Shown: positions 35,665-50,700, counted from the stretch's first letter. The stretch: 64,000 nt of DNA from Warburgia ugandensis (GCA_035236585.1 CP141137.1:11610327-11674326); one strand, 5' to 3'. Notes: a model not told the origin generated them from the letters alone. Translations and numbers: made by a program.

Positions 35665-35721
35665 CTACAAATCATGGCGAGCCAGAAAGTCAATTATACA
35701 TGGATAAACTTCATCAATTGC
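35665..35721 (-). CDS. Hydrolase exon 9 (residues 621-638)
   Basis: Acceptor CATGCAG; encodes [18 protein letters not shown] and TAG. Confidence 0.94.
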   Translation of the reverse strand, partial: AIDEVYPCIIDFLARHDL

Positions 35722-38700
35722 CTGCATGGGTAGGAAACAAAAGTCAGATGCCTTTTCCCTTCTATGTAACCATATAATAGAAATTTGATCTAGATATAAG
35801 TTGGCATTTGGATCATATCTGAAAACACATACCAGACGTCCTCCTACTATATCATAGTGACCATAATGTGGACCGTTTGGTTGTCCAAAGAGTTTGTAAG
35901 TGACCAGATGTTGAGGAATAACTTTGACCGTTTCTGCGCATTGATTCATCCAAAGCCTAAGTAAAGAGACAAAATTCATGGTTTTGTTTTACTTGATCTA
36001 CTTACCATATACAGCTTCAGGCGGGCAGATCAGATCCTGATCTCCAGCAAGAGCTAAGACTGGCACATTGGTCTTGTGCAGATGATCCTTGTAATGGAAT
36101 GTCCCATGTCTGTCATGCAAGCCCCCATCTCGGAATGCTGTTGTTAGCTGCAAGAGAAGCTTAGCAGGTATGGTACCTGCCAATTTTGATGGTATAGCTA
36201 TATTCAGTATCATCATCATCTTCTTCAAAGCCTTATCCCAATTAGGAGTCAGTTGTACTTGATATCATGCATAAATTATTACTTATAACTTACCAGTGTT
36301 ATAATTCTAAATTGAAGATGGCTCATAGACAATGAAAATTTTAGAATGTCTCAATAAGAGAGAACTTCTGTGACAATCCAGATTATTCTCCATCGGAATC
36401 ACATATCAATTTAAGTGTGTGAGTACAATATACTAGATGGATCAAAATGTCCTAATAGATCTCACAGCATTAGCATAATCTTACTGTCAAAAGGAAATAG
36501 CGTAACACAAGTAATGATAGAAACAGATAATTCTCGTTGTCAAAACTTACCAATTTAAGTGTACAAGTGCAAAATACTAACTGAATTAAAATGTCCTAAA
36601 TGATTTCATAAAATGTTAACATAAAGTCATTGTGAAAAGCAAATATAATATATACAAGGAAGGATAGAACCATACACCACAGCTGTCCTATTTAGCTGAT
36701 ATCTTTTTTTCATCTCAAGGACTAGTCATCCCTTGAAAGTGACGTACTGCATCAAAACCCAACTGCAGTGGAAAGCAAGCATGGGTTCATGTCATGGGGG
36801 TTGAGAAGTGCTTGGATAAATAGGCTAACTCAAGAGAATAAGATTTGTATTGCTATATGGAATATAGGCACATTGACAGATAAGAGTCTGTAGTTAGTAG
36901 ATACAATGAAACATAGGAGAGTCAACATTGCTTGTAACAAAGAAACTAAGTATAAAGGGGCTGAAACTAGAAATTGATGGGTATAAGCTCTAGTACATAG
37001 GAAAGGACAATAATAGGAATGACATGGGAATAGTGGTGGATAAAGAATTAAAGGATAAAGTTGTACACATTAAAAGAACTAGTGATAGAATTATAGTAAT
37101 AAAACTTGTTCAATGAGAGGAGATCATAAATGTTACAAGTGCATACACACCACAAGTAGGGCTAGAAGATAGAATCAAAAGATAGTTATGGGAAAATATG
37201 GAGAGAGTCGTGCAAGAAATTCCTCACGTAGAGGGGATATTTATAGGGGCAGACATAAATGGTCATGTAGGAAAAGAAAAGGAAGAACATGATAATTACA
37301 TGGAGCGTATGGTATCGGAGAATGAAATGAGATGGGGGAAAGCTATCCTTGATTTGCTTTAGCATATAACCTAGCCCTGACAAACACATTAGAAGAGAGA
37401 TGAACACTTAATTACCTTTAAAAGTGGAGTCTATAAAAGCCAAATAGACCTTTTTATACTTAGAAATATTGAAAGATCAATGCGTAAGGATTATAAGATG
37501 ATGTCCGGTGAGAGTTTAATCTCATAACATAGATTAATGATTATGGATATTTACATTAAAAGATGGAAGAAATGAAATGAACTTAATAGGTGTTCAAAAA
37601 CTAAGTGATGAAATTTAAAAGGGGAGAGAATAACATCACATACAAACAAGTCGATAGTAGAAGGATACTGGAAAAACGAAACAGAAGTAAACACCATGTG
37701 GATTAATATGGTTGAGTCCATTAAGAAAGTAGCAAAAGAGATCCTAGGAGTACCTAACGCTAAAAGGCAATTAGTAAAGGAAACTTGTTAACAAAAACTA
37801 TGAGCAATATAAGAATGCTAAAAAAGTTGATAAGAAAATAGTAACTGAGGCTAAACTCAAGGCATATGATGATCTCTATAATAGATTAGGATCTCTACAA
37901 AAATAAGAGAATAGAAGGATAAACAATTGAACCACATTAAGTATATTAGAAGTGATAACCAAAGGGTACTAGTCAAAGATGATGAGATCAAACAAAGGCG
38001 AGAAAAGTTACTTTCAAAAATTGCTAAATGACAATTGCCCTGAGAATATAGGGATTGAAGGTACTGTAAACCCAAATAACATTGGACATTATTGATACGA
38101 TAATAAGGATCAGAATACCTGAAGTGAAAGAGGCCTTGAAAAAGATAAAATCAAGAAAGGCCTTGGGGCTCAATGGTATACCAATAAAGGTTTGGAAGCA
38201 TATGGAAAATACTAGATTAGTTTACTTGACAAAGTTGTTTAATAAGATTGTAAAATCAAAGAAAATGTTAGATGAATGGAGGAAGAGCTCTATTGTACCA
38301 ATTTATAAGAATAAAGGAAACATACATAGCTACACCAATCATTGAGGGATCAAACTTATGAGCCACAAAATGAAACTTTTTGAAAGAATGATTGAGAAGA
38401 TACTGCATGAGACAAGTGTACCAAAAAACTACTTTCATTTCATGCCTAGGACGTCCACCGTGGAAGCTATTTTCCTACTTAGACAATTGATAGAGATATA
38501 TAGGGAGAGAAGGAAGGACCTCCAAATGATCATTATTGACTTAGAAAAAGCTTACAATAGGGTTCTTAGAGAGTTAATATAGTGGATGTTGGGCGAGAAA
38601 GGGGTTTTATGAGGGTATATAGACATAATTAAATATATGTATGAGGGAGTGATAACAAATGTTAAGACTACTAGCAGAGAGACCAATAATTTTCCTCGCA

Positions 38701-41700
38701 CTGTAGGATTGCACCAAGGAATGAGATTAAGCCTGTACCTTTTCATATTGGTTATAGATGAGTTAACAAACATCTACACGAGGAGATTCCATTGTACATA
38801 TGTGCAGATGATATAGTTTTAATTGATGAGACAAGGTTAGGCGTAAACACAAAGCTAGAGTTATGGAAAGAAGCATTAGAATCTAAAGGATTTAAAATCC
38901 ACCAAACTAAGACAAAGTATATGAAATACACTTTTAACAAGGATAAGAGAAGGAGCGGAGCACCACTAAGATGGATAACCAAGAAGTCCTCCTAGTGGGT
39001 TGGAACAAATGGAGACGTGCCTTTGGAGTTTTGTGTGATCGACGGGTGCCACTCAAATTGAAAGGAAAATTCTATATGATGGCTATAAAGCCAGCCATGC
39101 TCTATGGATCATAGTGTTGGGCAATTAAGGAATATCATGCATATAGGATGAACATAGCTGAAATAAGAACGTTGAGATGGAAGAGTGGCAAGACTAGAAA
39201 GGATAGAATGAGGAATGAAATCATTAGAGGAAACTTAGGAGTAGCACCAATAGGTAACAAGATGAGGGAGAATAGACTTAAATGGTTTGGACATATTCCA
39301 TCAGAGATCGAAAATGGCACTTGTTAGAATGAGTTAGGCAATGCAAGTCGAAGGTTCTAAAAGGGGAAGGAGAAGGCCCAAAAGAACATGAATAGAAGTA
39401 GTGAGAAAGGATTTAAAAACTTTGGGACTAAATGAAGCCATGGAACTTAATAGAAGGGAATGGAGGAATAAGATTTATGTGGCTGACCCCTAATTGGGAT
39501 AAGGTCTTGATGATGATGATGATGATGATGGACTGATCATCCCTTTAGTAATGTCAGAATTTTATTTAGAACTTGAAAAACTCCTGAATATAAAATATAC
39601 TCCAGAATAATGCAATGTCACTTTAGAAGCTCACATTAATTTTCAAACCTTCAATAGCATATTGTATCTCCTAATGCTTATCCCTGCATAAACATCACCC
39701 TAAATCTAGTGTCCAGAGTTTAATCTTATAATACAACAAGTCCATACTCTTAACCTCATTAAGTTAACTGCAACATTAACCTATGCTGTTCCTGGTCCCT
39801 AAGCTACCAGAAGCATCTATCATCTCAATGCTTCTAATTCACTTTTAATGACATCTAACTGTTTGATGTTTGTTTAGTTGATGTTCCCTACATATTTCCT
39901 TTTTGCCTTCTCATGACTTCAATATCGACTTCCATTTCTTGAATGTTATCTTGTCTAGAGCCTTGGTTGCTGCTTCTGCCTTGTGATTGGCTTCCAGCTC
40001 TGGAAACTAATGGTAGAAAGTATAAACATGATTTCCTCCATAATATGAATTACCAGGATACAGACAAAAAATAAACAAATAAACAGTAAGAGCTAAAATT
40101 CTGAAGCTGTAGGGTCCTTCCTCTACGATGATTCTCATTGAAAGCCAATCTATATGTGAATTATATCAAATTTGACTTTGTTAGACTGCTTTATGAATAA
40201 TTAATATACAGTAATAATACAAGATAAGAGTTCTAAAATTCAGCCTTCTAGCCTAGTGGCAGAAGGAGACAGCTCCATGGTAGTTCACAGGTTTGAGGCT
40301 GCTTGTGGGTGTGTGTGCCCAACTTCCACAAAGAAAAAGTAGAATAAAGGAAAATTACAGGAATAGATTTCTCAGGTGCTAGAAGGCAGTTAACTGTTAA
40401 AATTCACGACTGCAGATTGGATATCATATATATAGTGCATATCTACATATATACTGTATAAGGTGACTTGAACTTCAAAAATGCTCCCCAGTTGACAGTT
40501 CTAAGCCTTGTAGAGGCATTGTTGATAAATGTAGACAATTTCAATTTCATTTTTCTTTTAATTTTCTAACCATTTCACTAAAAAGCAAGAAATCTGACGC
40601 TCACAATCTTTAAACAGTTGAATCTGGTGCCGGGTCCATCTATAGTGGCTCTAGCAGACAGATGGTCTGGATTGATAAATGTGGACTTGCTTGCATTTTC
40701 AGTAAATAGGTTTCTAGATGATCCCACTTTTCTAGGTAGGTGGATGCTTTGGAACCAATAGGTACATTGTCCAAAAGTGATGGTTCATCATGAGATTATC
40801 AACATTTTTAATATGTTCAAAAAAGAAAGAGTTGGGTGTTGCCTAATAGGTGCATTAAGCTTAAAAGCAAAGAATCATCTAATCAACCATTCATTCTGTG
40901 AAAAGAACATGAGTTGGAAAAGGAGATAGTCCACTGTTACATCAAATGAGCCAAAGGAAGGTAGATTTGGTAAGTTCTACTCAAGAAGGAGTAAGAACAA
41001 CTAATCTACTGGTATTATAACAGAAATGAGAAGCTTCTGACAGAGAATAACAGAAGTTAGGAACAGACAGAATTCGGTTACTGTGGGGGGAAGAAACATC
41101 TGGCAGAAGAGGGAGGAATAAAAGGAAAGAAGGAAATAAAAAAGGGATATCCAAGAACTAGGAAGTAGAAAGGAGAATTGGGAGGATCTAGCTCCTCGAA
41201 AGGTAGAAGTGTATCTTTCTGGAAACTCTGTAAACAAACCAGTATATGTATAGTCAGCAGAGCTGGATCTGTCAACCTGCTTATTGTAGATTGAATCTTT
41301 GTAACTGAGTTTTCCCATAAGAAATTCATTACCACTTTTTATTGGAATTAGTCGATTCTATCATCCACCCAATCCCTTTGTGTCTCATAATACAAATTGA
41401 TGTGGATGAATGAAGTTACAAGAACACTCGTGCATAGAACCCCTTGTTAATCATACCTGTTCCTTAACTCCCCTTCAAGTTGGCCATCAAATTAAACATG
41501 CACAACCTGCTATAATGAAATTTATTCTCACTTTTATCTGAAGATCTAATGAACAAATCAGACAATTGATTCTTAAACCTGACAACCAGGTGCAGAAGAT
41601 GCCATCCAAAACCTTCCCTCCTACAAATTGACAATCAACCTCAATAAGTTTAGCTTCTATAGGAAATTGCAGCCATTTCTATATGCATTACTAGCAGCCT

Positions 41701-44700
41701 ACCATAATGAAACCTCTTTTACTTCCTATTGAACACCGAGTGATCAAGAAGAAACCTCCTCAGTCCGTAGTCATGCACAACTCTGCTAACTTGCTAAACC
41801 ATGCCCAGGAGGATTGTTTAGCATAATAAATTAACTTCTTTAACTTCCACAGCTTCCCATACTCACCCAGAAACAAATCTAGGAAGTTGGTCATGTACAC
41901 CTCTTGCAACTCACCATGTACAAACACATTTTCGTCCTTATATAAAGGCCAATGCATATTCATAGAAGATGTGACTACCACAAGTATAGACAAGGAAATA
42001 GATATCTATACTGCTTCAGTCAATACATAACCACAGTCGAGCCCAATACAACAGAGGAAGTTGGAAAGAAAAGAAAAAGACCTATATTCTCTTCCTTCCC
42101 ACTAACAAGGAAAGAAAGAAATAGAGCAATACTCGTCAAATTGCACAAAGATCAAACAGCAATTTGGAACATACAAAACAGACAATACAGAAAATGTGTG
42201 CTGGGAAATACATCAGTAACACCAAACACTCTAGAAAAAGTACAATATGCTAGGGTGATTGGTCTGACTAGAGGAGACCTTAAAAAATTAGAGAAATGAT
42301 TATGACAATCAAATATTTGATTTAGCGCATCTGAGCAAATTACTCAATGTTCAGATTTAGTCAATAAGATGCCTTGTTACCTGACACCTGAGTGAAAGTA
42401 GAAGGAAGGAAGAAGTTTGGATTGCTTGACTTCAGTAAGGTGATGAAACTAGCTGAATATGAAGATGGTTGTGCATTATCAAGTCTTCCATTAATCTGAA
42501 GATGATTAGCAGAATGGCAGGTCTGAGATGAGGATAAACTCCCAGAAATGTTAACCATCTAACCCTCTGCACCACACTGTATACACATTCAATCATCATA
42601 ATCTGCTCTTCTTCCTGTCTTTGGCAATCCACCCCTAGCACGACCTCCTCCAAGGCCATAAACCTACCTCCTTGACCACCAGGACTATCTCTTCTACGAG
42701 CATCTAGTTTCTCAATAGGTAGAGCATTAAGAGATTCAGACCTAGAACCTCACTATAACCTATGAAACACTTCTGACAAGAAAAGGTAATTCATTACTCC
42801 ACAAATTTGAAACTTCATCAGATCATGTTCATCTGAAAACCCAGGAAAAAACTTCAATATTTCAGTTCTCACTATTGCTTTTGCCCATAGATTATTAGTA
42901 CTGGTACGTATCCAACTCTTTGCCCAAACTTCTAAACATTTTTCCTTTTTGGTGCCATAATAAAACATTCAGTAGAGACAACATATATTCAAGTAATACT
43001 AATTTTTATTAGAGGACACTATTCTTACATGGATCTGTTTTGCCATATTTAGAAATACTAGCAAATTACTGATATCAGGCTCCTGCTATTCTAGAGACAA
43101 GTCAATATTTACACATTCTCCTGTATGCAGCCCCCATAATTTTCCAGTTCTACTGGGATTATCTCAAATATTTTGTTTTCCCTCTGCTGTAAGATACATT
43201 CAACAGACTCTTCCCTAGAATAGTAGTTACTCCCATTAACTCTAAGAAAGTCAAATGTTGACATCCTCTCAAGCTCAATTAAAGTACTGTAACAAATGGC
43301 GAATGATGGCAAGACAATCAATTCTCAACAGTGACTAAGTAGCACAATGCAGTTGATTCTCAGCAAAAGCTATGAACTAGCACTCTAATTTGAGTCTCTC
43401 CTAATCCTTTATCAGGTTGGGGAGGTAGATCAGAATTATAGATTGATAGAAAAGCAAGGATCTGGGCTCGTGTGAGTAGGAAACAAAAAATAATATTCTA
43501 GTTCCATCATCAGTCCTCATGCAACCATCTACAGCCAAAGAAAAATGTTGATATTGAGAGATTCCCAAGATAAAAAAAGGGCTGCCTGATGCCGAATATG
43601 CCAGGGTCCGGGGAAGGCGCGCACCATAAAGGCCTATAGTATGCAGCCTTACCTTACATTTGGCAAGAGACTGTTTCCACGCCTCGAACACATGACCTCC
43701 AGGTCACACGGTGACAACTCAACCGTTGTGCCAAGGCTTCCCTTCTATATTGAGAGATTTCAACAAAGATTAAATTGTTTCACAAGAAAAAGAAAAAAAA
43801 AGTAGAGATAACCTTTGAAAGTTTACATTTTATTAACAGGCGGTGTGTGCACATGAAAACTGGTATGCAGATTTGTATGAACAGAAATACATGAGGAAGA
43901 CATTTGGTGATACAAATTGCTAATTGTCTTCCTGCATCTTCAATAGGCCATGTAACAAAGCACACATCCTGTGTTTCTAACCACAACTATTCTGTACACA
44001 GAAAGTTGGCTCATAAGGTTCAAGAAAAGAAAACAGTTGCAGGCTTGAACAAATTGGAAGACATGCATCTAATAGAGAAGATATTTTGGTACAATGTATA
44101 TAAGAAGTGGCCCTGAAGATGTAAAGTTGGAACAGCTGACATTCAGAGTCCACATGTAACCTTTAGGGTATGTAAATCCACGTAGTGATTTATGCATGCC
44201 AAGAATCTATAACATCTCCATTGACATGTGGAAGAAGAGATTGTCAATGAAGACTGGTATCAGCAACAAAAATACCTTCAGCAGTTTTAAGGTGTTTATT
44301 GTACAATCGATAGTGCCATAATGTTTATGTGGCACATTGTTTCTATATCATAAAACAATTGGTCAAACAACCATGACTGGCACATCATACTGCTCAAGTA
44401 TGTATAGGTTGTTGAAGCATATAAATATCTCAAGTTAACAGTAGAAGTTGCACTTACAGAAGTTGTTCAAGACAAGCTTTTCAAACAACTCAGAATGCAT
44501 CATGTCCTGAGCAGATATCTGAGGTGTAAGCCAAGACAAAACATAAGGAGGACGGCTGGAAAGAGGATAAGAAGCTGCAAGTAATGCCCCTAGTGGAACA
44601 ACAGGAACATTGAGAGCCTGTGCAGGATCAGCCTGCATGACACATGTAAACAGTATCAGACATACAGAACAAATATTGCAGCAAGTAAAGGATGTCTTGA

Positions 44701-47700
44701 GCTAAAACAGGCATCTCCTTGACTTACAAGGGGCAGTAATAATTTAAGGGAAGATTTTGAAGTTGTGTAGTCAAGAGAAGATGCTAAAGTAACAACTGCT
44801 GCCAACCCAGGATTGCCTCCTTCATAACCTTAAAAAAAGAAAACCTGTAAGAACTTGAGAAACAAAGAAACATATGTAATGTGACCAACATGATATTATA
44901 TATTTCAGTTTTCCTTTTGAGTATGCTAATTAAATATTAGGAGCCACTGAAACAAGTGCCAAATAGAATGACTGTATGCCTATTAACCATGGCAACGATA
45001 ATAATGAACAGAAAAGAAACAGATACAATTCAAGTTCACTGAATAATGGTACTTTTCAATGTTTTCTTGCTCATAGAAGAAATATTTAAGGGGCTCTTGA
45101 TTACAGGCATGCCATTTACCAAATTGAATATAAATAACAAATATTGCTACATATGGAAAAAAGCGTACCATTATAACATTCTCAAAATCAAATGAAATGG
45201 AAAGATGAATATCTTATTGTATGACCAGAACTAGCAAAAGGTAGGCTTCAGAACAGCGCAACTTTTGGGGTTAAGATTTAATTAGTTTAAGTAGCTTAGT
45301 CTTTCTTATATATAAGGAGTGTCTATAAAATACCTTCCAAAAAGGTTGAGAAGATCCAAGAGAACTTGATACTGTTAAGGAAAACATTATGTGATGCAAA
45401 ATATGCTTTGAACACCCATTGTAATTAACAGTATTTGATCCTTCCGCTCCTGCTGCTATATCAGTTCTACTTTACTTCAAGCAACTTCAGAAATCCAACC
45501 CATCAACAAGTGCCAAAACCCTGTCGTAGTACTTTAACTTTGCAGCTTAAATGGGATTTGGGTTCAATAATCATCGAAATTTGATACCGAAAATGGGAAA
45601 AGAAAAGGAAAAACAACGAGAAATTACAGTTTGCAAATGGCATTGACGTAGCCCAAAAAGTTCCCTGCAGTGAAAATGGAACTTTCACAAGTAGAAAGCT
45701 AACTCCATTTGTTATCCTAATTCAAGAAGGCAGAAAGATTAGTAAATTTCATATTCCTCAAAAAGGCAGGCTGCACCTTTGATATCGTTGCAGGCTGTAC
45801 CTCCATTTGAAATAAACCTTAGCATAGATTGCATACTTGCAACAGATTTACCAAGAGAAATGGAACCCACATCTTGTCATTTGAATATTGCTCCTAATGG
45901 GAAGGCATCTAGAAGTAGATATGTCATCATTATTACATATCAAATCAATCTGCTGCCACTATACCTATGATTGGCCCTGGAACACCTCATAATTGACAGA
46001 TAAACATATCAGGCCGCCTATATAATTATCAATAGGAAAAGTACTATGGAGTGGAGAAGCATGAAGCCACTGTTGTTGCAAGACCAGTGTTCCTGGCTAT
46101 CAGACTATATGATCTTACTATTTGTTCGAAGAGAAGTCTACAGCTTACTAGGCACTGAAATGTCAACAGGTCAAACTGAAATTTATTTTTCCTTCCAAAT
46201 CTTACCTTTTTGGGAAAGGACCAAGAACATACGGACCGACAGTCACATTTTACAGCAAAAAAAAGGCCAAATGTAGGGGGATTTTCAATTCCAAATTGAG
46301 TTTCAATAATTTGAAACAACATTCTTTTAGAAGATCTACAATACTTAATTAAGAAATACTAAATCAACGATCTATTTAAAGTACATCTACAGACCATTTT
46401 GATAATTGGTTCATGACACATATAAATGACAGGAGATATAATCTAGCCGGTCTTCCAGTTTTCTCAATTTTTTTTTTCTTGCTGTCCGTCTTGTCAGCTC
46501 TAGCTTCAGGCTACTAAGTCACTTGCCAACAGCTTCAGGCCATAGATGGAAAGCCAACAAACTAACCTTCTAAAGGCATTTACAAGTCATCATGGCACCA
46601 GAAACTACCACCTGAAGCTCTTCCAAATAGCTTCATTCAGAAGGTGAGTCTGTTTGCTCCGGCATGAGGCAGCAAAGGTAAAATGCATGAAGCTATGAGA
46701 TTACGATGCATATGCAGCTTAAGCAAATGGAACAGGATATCATGCTTTGTAAATGAAACACTGTGACCAATGGTTTCTGCAGAAAAAGAGTAGCAGAATA
46801 ACTTGTTCTGAATTATGGTTGACAAAAATGAAACCACTTTACTTGTGGAGGGGTGTTCAAAACGGTAATCAGATGGATGCAATTCTCAACAAGAGTTTCT
46901 TGGAAGATGAAGAAATTAGCAGATGAGATTTCTGCTATTTGGACAGAGATTTTTTAGTTAATCCCATAATTTTCTTTCCTGCAATGATCAAGTGATCTTC
47001 CGCTTTGACAATTCAAACTTTGAACTGATAGATATCAGTTAATTCCCTTGTACGCTGGCTTTTCCTTCTTCGGATGGTCTTGTATTTCCTCAGACCACCT
47101 TGTTCTGCAGATAAGTTTTCTATCTTAATACAGTTTCTTCCCCATTCAAAGAAAAAGAAAATGGAACCAACTTGCCACACTCCCAAGCTTCTCACAAAAG
47201 GATATAGTAGAAGTGATAATGTTGATTCTGCATTTATATTGTATGAGGATGTGGTTAAGAGATATTGACGATTGCTAATACAGTGACTTGAGAAATAAAC
47301 AACGAAATAGGAGTTATGAAGATTTTAGTTTTTCTCGTGGATGTGATAAAAGAGGTCCTTTTCCAAGTTTATTGAGTTACAATAACCAATAAAACGACCT
47401 TTTGAAGGGAGGAAGATGGAAAATGCATTGAAGATTCATGTGGCGATGGTTGGAAAAAGGGTTTGAACTGGACAGTGCTTCACTGATTGGTATATCAAAG
47501 AAGTGGACTTTCAGAAATCTATTCAACTGTTCCAGTGAAATTTTGGGTATCTGGGCAAGAGAGAGAGAGGAATTTGCAGGCCTTCTGTTTTGAGCTACAG
47601 CTACTAAAACAGTTAGTATAGTTAAGGTGCCAGCTGAAGGAAATAAAGAATTTCACCAGAAGACCGGTGTGGTTGCTGTATGTTTGAAAATATGTACCAT

Positions 47701-50700
47701 TCACCAATCAGGGAAAAGGATCTGCAGATTCACTTTAAATAGTGTGTCCATTTATCACTGCTCAACTTAATTTAACAAAATATAAATAGCCATCTATTGC
47801 AATATCTAAACAAAATGGTATCAATCAAGTATTCATAAAACACATGGAACAAGGAATAACATAGTGGTAACCAACAGCTAATGTCAAAAAGAAACACGGA
47901 ACCGAGAACCATGAAGCTAATATATTTGAATGTTCAAAGAAAATCTTTGAATAAATTATTCATAGAGATCCATGGGTAGAGAGAGATTAATTTAGGGAAG
48001 AACAGGACAATGCATTAGACCGTACCATATCTCGACAGCATTGCATACAGCAAAATTCCCCCCATTGAATGACCAATTGCAAGAACCTTGCCATCCTTCG
48101 GCTTGCAGTGAGCCCTTACATATTCCATCTATGAGCACACAATTAACTCATTATAGTTTCTTACATCAAAGATTAAGGTGTTATATGAGTTAAAGGCAAG
48201 ACAATTTGTACTGTACAAAGGAATTCCAAACTGAAATGTCTCATATTGTGAAAAGAGAACTTTTTGCAAAACAAAACAGGTGAATGGATGTACAGATATT
48301 GAAATGGGGTCTTTTAACATAAGGAGATGTCATCTTACCGCAGCTGGGATATCTTCTTCCAGATAATCATCAAAATCCCAGTCATACTTGGCAATAAGGT
48401 CAAGCTGTTTCTGAAAATCCTCTATTGTTGTATAAAAACGCCCTTGCAAGTCAAATAACTGCGGTGACACCGTGCGTTGACTTTCCTCAATAATATTTAC
48501 AATTCGCTGACTCAAATCTCTTACTTGGCCAGCAATAGAAGAATTCGGTGATCCTTCTAGCAAGCCTGAAAGTTTTCCTCTAATGTCATTAAATCGTTCA
48601 GATAGTTGAGCATCTTCTAAAAGTTTTGATATTTGATCAAAAAATTTTGCTTGCACAACTTTTAATTGACCTTCATTGAGAAAACCCGACACCCTTTCTG
48701 TTAAGCGCAGCAAAGTTTCTGTCAATTTTGTCACCAATTGTGACTCATCCCTCACTATTACTGTCTCCTTATTGCCTTTCACATTGGGGGTTTTGGAATC
48801 AGACAGAACATCGTTTCTCATGATTGATTCTTGTCCAGCAGAAGCAGCACCATTATCAGCACCTTTATCAAGGGTTAGCTCAGATGCAACAACACTATTG
48901 TCAGACTGCCTAACTGTATTGGATAGCCCTGCATGCGTACTCAACCCAGCATCTTGAAAGGTTTCACACTCGAGCGGAATGCTTGTTCCCTTCATTGATT
49001 GTTGTTCTGCAGAAGAATCACCATCACCAGCATCTTTTTCAATGGACTCTGTCAGCTCGGACACAAGACGATTATTGGCAGACTGCTCAATTACACTGGA
49101 CTCCCCCACTCGTTTGCTTAACCCAGCACCTCGAACTTCAACAATCCATGTATCAAATCCTTGGCTAGACATGTAACGTGCAAAAGAAGACTGCAAGAGT
49201 TCTCCTCAAGCATTAGTGGAGAAGAAGAAAGTGCATATAGCAAAGAAAATGCAAAATGCTATCAATAACAACAAATACAACCATATCAAAAACTCAAGCA
49301 GCATATATTTGCATTTACTGTTATGAACTATGTATCATATCTTGGACCCAGGAGTTGCAGGAGAGAAAGTAGACAGAAAAGACAATATATTACCACTATG
49401 AAGATTGTGAGCAGCAAGAACTGAAATCGAGCAATAGACTGGGGAAAACTTCAAATTGACAAAAATCTAATTGATGATAAGTTTGTCATACCATGAACAT
49501 ATATAACTAATTGTGGTGAGGACTTCTAAGTGGAAGACACACCTTAGAAATGCTTGAATCCTGGTAATGCAGCACTGGGGTATCCAACTATCTCAGATTA
49601 ATTTAGAAGTAAATAAAATAAAAATTAACACATCCAAGCAAGCATCGACAGAAATATGCACTCAAAGTAAAGAGTTGTGCATTTTAACTAGTGAAGTGGC
49701 ATAGCTGTCCACCCCATGGGTACCCCTCAGGATTTCAGCCCTTGCTGTCTAAACTAATTTCTTGAAATGGTTTATCCATCCAACTTAGCTATCTAAACTG
49801 TTTTGACTAACAACAACTTGGTTTTGGTGTCCGGTGATTACACTGGCTCTAGTACTTGACAGGAGATTTAGTCTTATCTTCTAAAGAAGTGGCATCAACA
49901 CCTAGAATAAGCAGCAGGAATGAGAGGATACAGGACAGTAAGTGGAACAGAGAAATCCCATGAACATAGAATGCAAGTTGGGTTTTCTCAAGGTGTAGGA
50001 ATACAATAAACATCTCCCTAAGAAAATCAGAAGGCAAAAAGGCAGGATAGTGGTATGAAGTCCAGAAGTTAAAGGAAAAAGTTTCCTAAACAGAGTAAAA
50101 TAAAGTTTTCTGTTAGAAAATGGCATGGGGATTGGGCAATTGGAACAGGATGTTGAAGAGACATTATTCCACGTGTGAATGAAGGTTGGGATCCAGGTCA
50201 GCTGTAGAGGAAGACAACTTCAGTCGCTAGCTTAAACCCAAGGGCTCAATTGGAGTGGCAACTGATTTGAAATGGCGACTAAAGGAAATAAAATCAAGAT
50301 CGAATTTTGATGATCTTTTGATCATGCCAAATTAATTTTTGTCAATTATTTTTCAGCGCCTTCTCTTTGGAGTAATATGTTTACAAATAATTCATGCACT
50401 AATGATATTATGTCCACAAAATGGGTGAATGAATCTGTTATGTCCATACCAAGGATTCTGATGTGATAAAACCTCCTATCTGAGGGAAAAGAGGTTAGAC
50501 CATCAGAAACATGAATAAGTTCTAAACATTTTTTTGGTTGCAGTAACCTAATCAATCTCTTTGTTAGGTGGAAGGACATCCATGGTTGCATAGTCAAGCA
50601 GTCACTTATTTATGGAGAGAGAGTTCTATTATCATGAAAAAACAGAGAGCACATTTGTTGAGACTTCCTAGACCTGCTCCAGAACATGGTTGCAGAAGGC

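Larger units (their letters stand above)
36177..44457 (-). other. Hydrolase intron 6, 8.3 kb
   Basis: Holds an RTE tail fragment (36210-36253), RTE copy 2 (36735-39529), a tRNA-like repeat (40245-40335), a copia relic (~41000-43321) and SINE k (43564-43746). Remaining parts (39530-40240, 43760-44457) show no feature. Confidence 0.85.

Noticed and set aside
46044-46322. 92-codon frame in hydrolase intron 4
   Set aside because: No domain, and it lies inside a well-supported intron.
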